Source: Verrucomicrobiales bacterium (GTDB taxonomy: Bacteria; Verrucomicrobiota; Verrucomicrobiia; Limisphaerales; UBA1100). Taken from it: a DNA stretch of 8,610 bases. The DNA is taken from the NCBI GenBank assembly GCA_002718935.1, contig PBFV01000082.1, positions 1 to 8,610 of the forward strand, read 5' to 3'. The position numbers were made by a program, and so were the translations under genes. Below, piece after piece: positions 5,999-8,610 of the stretch. The notes under the pieces are model-generated. The model saw only the letters and a program-made list of their open reading frames with translations, was not told the origin of the DNA and searched no databases. Within the stretch, counting starts at the first letter, position 1; each line of letters starts with the position of its first letter.

Positions 5999-7971
5999 CG
6001 GTCCTGCCGGTAGCGGAACTGTTTCGACAACACGATCTGTTCGACAAACGTGTTTGTCTTGTAACCGTCTTTCTTTGCCGCACTAACAATTTGATTGAGT
6101 GATATGCGATCAAAAGGCTGTAGCTTGCGCCCGAGGGCATAGGCGAAGAGTTGGCGCGCGAAATTCTCGGCGATGTCCTCGCCGTACAACTGGAGCAAGA
6201 GTGCCTTTATCTCTCGCGGTGACTTGAACGCCTTACCATTGGGCATTACGCCTGAGGAAACGACCGGCGCCTTATCAGGATAATGCGTACGCCAATCACC
6301 AAATTGCGCGAAATTTTCTAGGCCAAGCCCAAGCGGATCAATCTCCTTGTGACAGGCGTTGCAAACTGCCTTCGATGTGTGCTGTTTCAACAACTCGGCA
6401 ACGGTCGGGTTCCGCTTGATGTTCAGCGCTTCGCGGGCTTCCTCGATTGACGGCACATCCTCGGGCGCTTCCATCGCCTTGCCAATCAGCGTGTTCAACA
6501 CCCACACGCCGCGCCGGATCGGGCTGGTGCGCGTCTTCGAAGCCGTCACGCGCATGATGGCCGCGCTGGTGATGATGCCGCCTTCGCGATCGCCCTTGCG
6601 CTCAACGAGGATCGGCGGATCATACCGCAGCTTCCGGTTGCGGCTTTTGCTTTGGCGTGGTGCAAAAATATCCGCGTGCCGTCGGTTCATGGAAGCGGCA
6701 TCGGCCTTAGAGTAGCCGTGGTTTTTGGGCCGCAACGCCGTCGCCCGCTTGTAGAGCCAGTCGCTTTGCACCAACTCCAGCACACTGCGGTCCGAGCGAA
6801 TCAGCTCATCAATGAAGAACAAAACTTCGTCGTAAGCTTCGCGGTTCCAGCGTTCGTCCCGCAGATATTCGTGATTGGAAATGAGTTCGCCAAAGCCGAG
6901 CCATTGGCCCGCGAAGTTTTCGGCCAACGCAATCCGCTTGGGCGAGTTGAGCATTCGCGCAACCTGCGCTTTCAACGCCGCGTCCTCGAGCAGGCTGCCA
7001 TCCCGGCCGTGCTTCAACAGTTCGGCATCCGGCGGACTAGCCCAAAGGAAATAAGCCAGACGCGTCGCCAACTCCACGCCGGTCACCGGATACGGCGTGT
7101 CCCGTCCCCGGGATTGCTCCATGCGATAGAGAAACTCCGGCGACACCAGAATCATTTCGAACACGTGCATCAGGCTCGCGGTGCTGTCATTCGAGGCGCG
7201 CAAATGCCGTTGGTATTGGCGGAAATACCCGGCTGCGTATTCCGCCAACCGTTGGTCATTCCCGCGGTGGGCGCGCAGAAGGAATTTTGCAACGAGCTGT
7301 TTGAATTCGGCTTCGCCAAGTTTTTCCGGAATATCCGACCGTCCCAAAACAGTCTTCATCGCCTTTGGATCCTTGCGAAATTTTTCCAGCGCAAAGTTGG
7401 CTGCATTGGCCAGCTCTTTCAGCGGCGGCCGGAGTTGCCCCAGCCGATGCGCGTCATTGTCGAAACCAGATTCGCCGGGAATATCCGAGGGCACCAGCGT
7501 CTCAATTTTCGATGCCTCAAGTCGCCCGGTGATAGTGTCGCGATATGGCGCCTTGAGCGGGATGGCCAGCACGGCTTCCAGCGAGTTTTGGAATTCGTAC
7601 CGCGTCAGCCGCCGCAGCGGCGTGGGGCCGATGTGCTCCTTGCCCTCGCGCAGCACGAACGAATGGTGAAACCAATCAAGGATCGCTTTCTTTTCCCTGC
7701 CCGCCAGCGGCTTTTTGTTTTCCGGCGGCATCGCGCCGCGGGCCACCATCTTCTCAAGCCGCACCCAAAGCTGGGTGTGTTTGCCATAGGAGGCATTGGC
7801 CTTATTGAGCAGCGGCGTTAAGTCGATCCCGCCTTTTCGGGTGTCGATGTCATGGCAAGTCAAACAACGGTCTCCAATCACTTCTGCGGCCGCCGCGAAA
7901 TCTGCCGCGTTCAACGCGGGCGACACACAGACGAAGAAAACCGCCGTGAAAAGTTGGCGCGCCGACCTCAT
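5995..7971 (-). CDS. DUF1592 domain protein with two CxxCH motifs (PSCyt1/DUF1587/1595/1592/1588/1585 architecture)
   Basis: The 658-residue product begins with a Sec signal, probably cleaved near ALNA at residue 22. CLTCH at 36-40, with a later GAMPP (Met81 as likely axial ligand), forms a planctomycete-type cytochrome c domain. Next come a DUF1587-like segment (PLRRLTRYEF from 118), a DUF1595-like region ending in SPEFLYRME (277-285), DUF1592 (about 290-415), DUF1588 (about 470-570, with RRGVWVLN from 486 and CNACH at 537-541 followed by K-E-I-D-P-L-G) and DUF1585 (about 585-655). The second CxxCH is usual for DUF1588, so two covalent haems are possible. It is shorter than many relatives because no PA14 or carbohydrate-binding insert is seen. 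An exported redox role is likely; its substrate is unknown. It begins 3 nt after the DUF1552 stop, so the two are co-translated. The ATG at 7971 has only a distant AAGG as SD. Confidence 0.94.
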   Translation of the reverse strand: MRSARQLFTAVFFVCVSPALNAADFAAAAEVIGDRCLTCHDIDTRKGGIDLTPLLNKANASYGKHTQLWVRLEKMVARGAMPPENKKPLAGREKKAILDWFHHSFVLREGKEHIGPTPLRRLTRYEFQNSLEAVLAIPLKAPYRDTITGRLEASKIETLVPSDIPGESGFDNDAHRLGQLRPPLKELANAANFALEKFRKDPKAMKTVLGRSDIPEKLGEAEFKQLVAKFLLRAHRGNDQRLAEYAAGYFRQYQRHLRASNDSTASLMHVFEMILVSPEFLYRMEQSRGRDTPYPVTGVELATRLAYFLWASPPDAELLKHGRDGSLLEDAALKAQVARMLNSPKRIALAENFAGQWLGFGELISNHEYLRDERWNREAYDEVLFFIDELIRSDRSVLELVQSDWLYKRATALRPKNHGYSKADAASMNRRHADIFAPRQSKSRNRKLRYDPPILVERKGDREGGIITSAAIMRVTASKTRTSPIRRGVWVLNTLIGKAMEAPEDVPSIEEAREALNIKRNPTVAELLKQHTSKAVCNACHKEIDPLGLGLENFAQFGDWRTHYPDKAPVVSSGVMPNGKAFKSPREIKALLLQLYGEDIAENFARQLFAYALGRKLQPFDRISLNQIVSAAKKDGYKTNTFVEQIVLSKQFRYRQDR

Positions 7972-7974
7972 CGG

Positions 7975-8610
7975 CTATTGGGCCTTGGCCGATTTGAGCG
8001 TGACGACGACCTTTTTGCCAGCGGCCTCCTTGTATTGCCCGGTCAATGTCACCACCTTGCCTACGTTGCGATCGAAACGCAGTCGGTGATTGTTCATGAA
8101 CGGCACCTGAATGCGCAGGTCGCTCTTGTCGGACAAGCGCAGGAGATAATACTCCTGCTCACCCTCAATCTCGATGCGCAACAGGCCCTTGGCCGTGAGC
8201 GTCTTGCCGTCCTCCTTCGTGATCTTCCACGTGCCGTTGTCGGGATTCGTGGGCGCAAAACTCGCTGGGTCGGTGATGCCCGGTAACAACCCGGTGGAAT
8301 CGCCAATGCTTGGCGCGGGGGCACCCATAAGTTTCATCAACGTAAGCAGTAGGTTGGCGTACGGCTGCGCCTCGGGATAACGCACGTGCCGCCCCAGCGC
8401 CACCTGCCCACCACCGCCGCCGGCGAGAACCAACGGCAGATCGGTCAGCGAATGATAATCGCCATGCTTAATGCCCGAGCCCCAAAGGATCAGCGAGTTG
8501 TCAAACACCGTGCCCGCGCCGTCGGGCAGTGTCTTCAGTTTTTCGATCAAGTACCGCAACTGCGCGGTGTGCCACGTGTTGATGCCGTCGTATTTCGGCA
8601 GCACCTTCTT
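7975..8610 (-). CDS. DUF1552 family protein with unusual C-terminal extension (N-terminus beyond right edge)
   Basis: The frame is open to the right edge, so 211 C-terminal residues are visible; the GTG at 8604 is an internal valine, not a start. The segment NTWHTAQLRYLIEKLKTLPDG, then T-V-F-D-N-S-L-I-L-W-G-S-G-I (D-N-S at about 8502-8494), a GDYH motif, L-P-L-V-L-A-G-G, and a closing GDSTGLLPG mark the C-terminal part of DUF1552. Family members as I know them end shortly after that G-D-S-T-G motif. Here about 100 more residues follow (8277-7978), rich in alternating hydrophobic and polar residues and likely beta-stranded, ending in VVVTLKSAKAQ. The neighbouring DUF1592 gene is the usual partner of DUF1552, here placed downstream. 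Function of the family is not established. Confidence 0.9.
   Translation of the reverse strand, partial: KKVLPKYDGINTWHTAQLRYLIEKLKTLPDGAGTVFDNSLILWGSGIKHGDYHSLTDLPLVLAGGGGGQVALGRHVRYPEAQPYANLLLTLMKLMGAPAPSIGDSTGLLPGITDPASFAPTNPDNGTWKITKEDGKTLTAKGLLRIEIEGEQEYYLLRLSDKSDLRIQVPFMNNHRLRFDRNVGKVVTLTGQYKEAAGKKVVVTLKSAKAQ

Noticed and set aside
6652..7821. 389-codon open frame on the plus strand opposite the DUF1592 gene
   Set aside because: The minus strand shows the whole DUF1592-type architecture with two CxxCH motifs; the plus frame has no recognisable domain.
7975..8604. GTG at 8604 as the start of the DUF1552 gene
   Set aside because: The frame stays open to the window edge and the residues there are in the middle of the conserved domain, so the true start lies outside.

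Overview
The window reads as bacterial DNA from the PVC superphylum (Planctomycetes/Verrucomicrobia type). Five of its six genes belong to families that are strongly expanded there: two DUF1501 proteins, a DUF1592-type cytochrome-like protein, a DUF1552 protein, and a PQQ-like beta-propeller with EF-hands. High GC, weak or absent Shine-Dalgarno sequences and export signals on every complete protein fit this. I cannot choose between Verrucomicrobia and Planctomycetes from the sequence alone. No RNA genes, CRISPR arrays, insertion sequences, attachment sites or replication origins were found.

Layout. (1) 1-971, minus strand: a DUF1501 gene cut by the left edge. (2) 972-1123: a 152-bp divergent intergenic region with a consensus -10 box for the minus-strand gene. 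(3) 1124-5998, plus strand: a beta-propeller with inserted EF-hands, a pectate-lyase-like alpha/alpha-toroid protein overlapping it by ATGA, then after 73 bp a second DUF1501 gene with its own promoter-like and SD-like sequences. (4) 5995-8610, minus strand: a DUF1552 gene (5' end outside the right edge) followed after 3 bp by a DUF1592 gene. The plus and minus clusters meet tail to tail, with their stop codons sharing the tetramer TTAA. Coding density is near total and no stretch above 152 bp lacks a gene.

How the genes may work together (inference). All products are predicted to be exported: the DUF1501 proteins by a Tat signal, and the propeller, lyase-like and cytochrome-like proteins by Sec-type signals. 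A secreted lyase-like enzyme, a calcium-binding propeller, a putative c-type haem protein and DUF1501/DUF1552 proteins suggest a cell-envelope system for handling complex, perhaps uronic-acid-containing, polysaccharides. DUF1501, DUF1552 and DUF1592 have no biochemical role that I can state with confidence. The points most worth a second look are a C-terminal extension of about 100 residues on the DUF1552 protein, the EF-hand pair inserted inside a propeller blade, the coupling of that propeller to a lyase-like protein with a large unassigned C-terminal half, and two DUF1501 paralogues without their usual DUF1549/DUF1553 partner in view.
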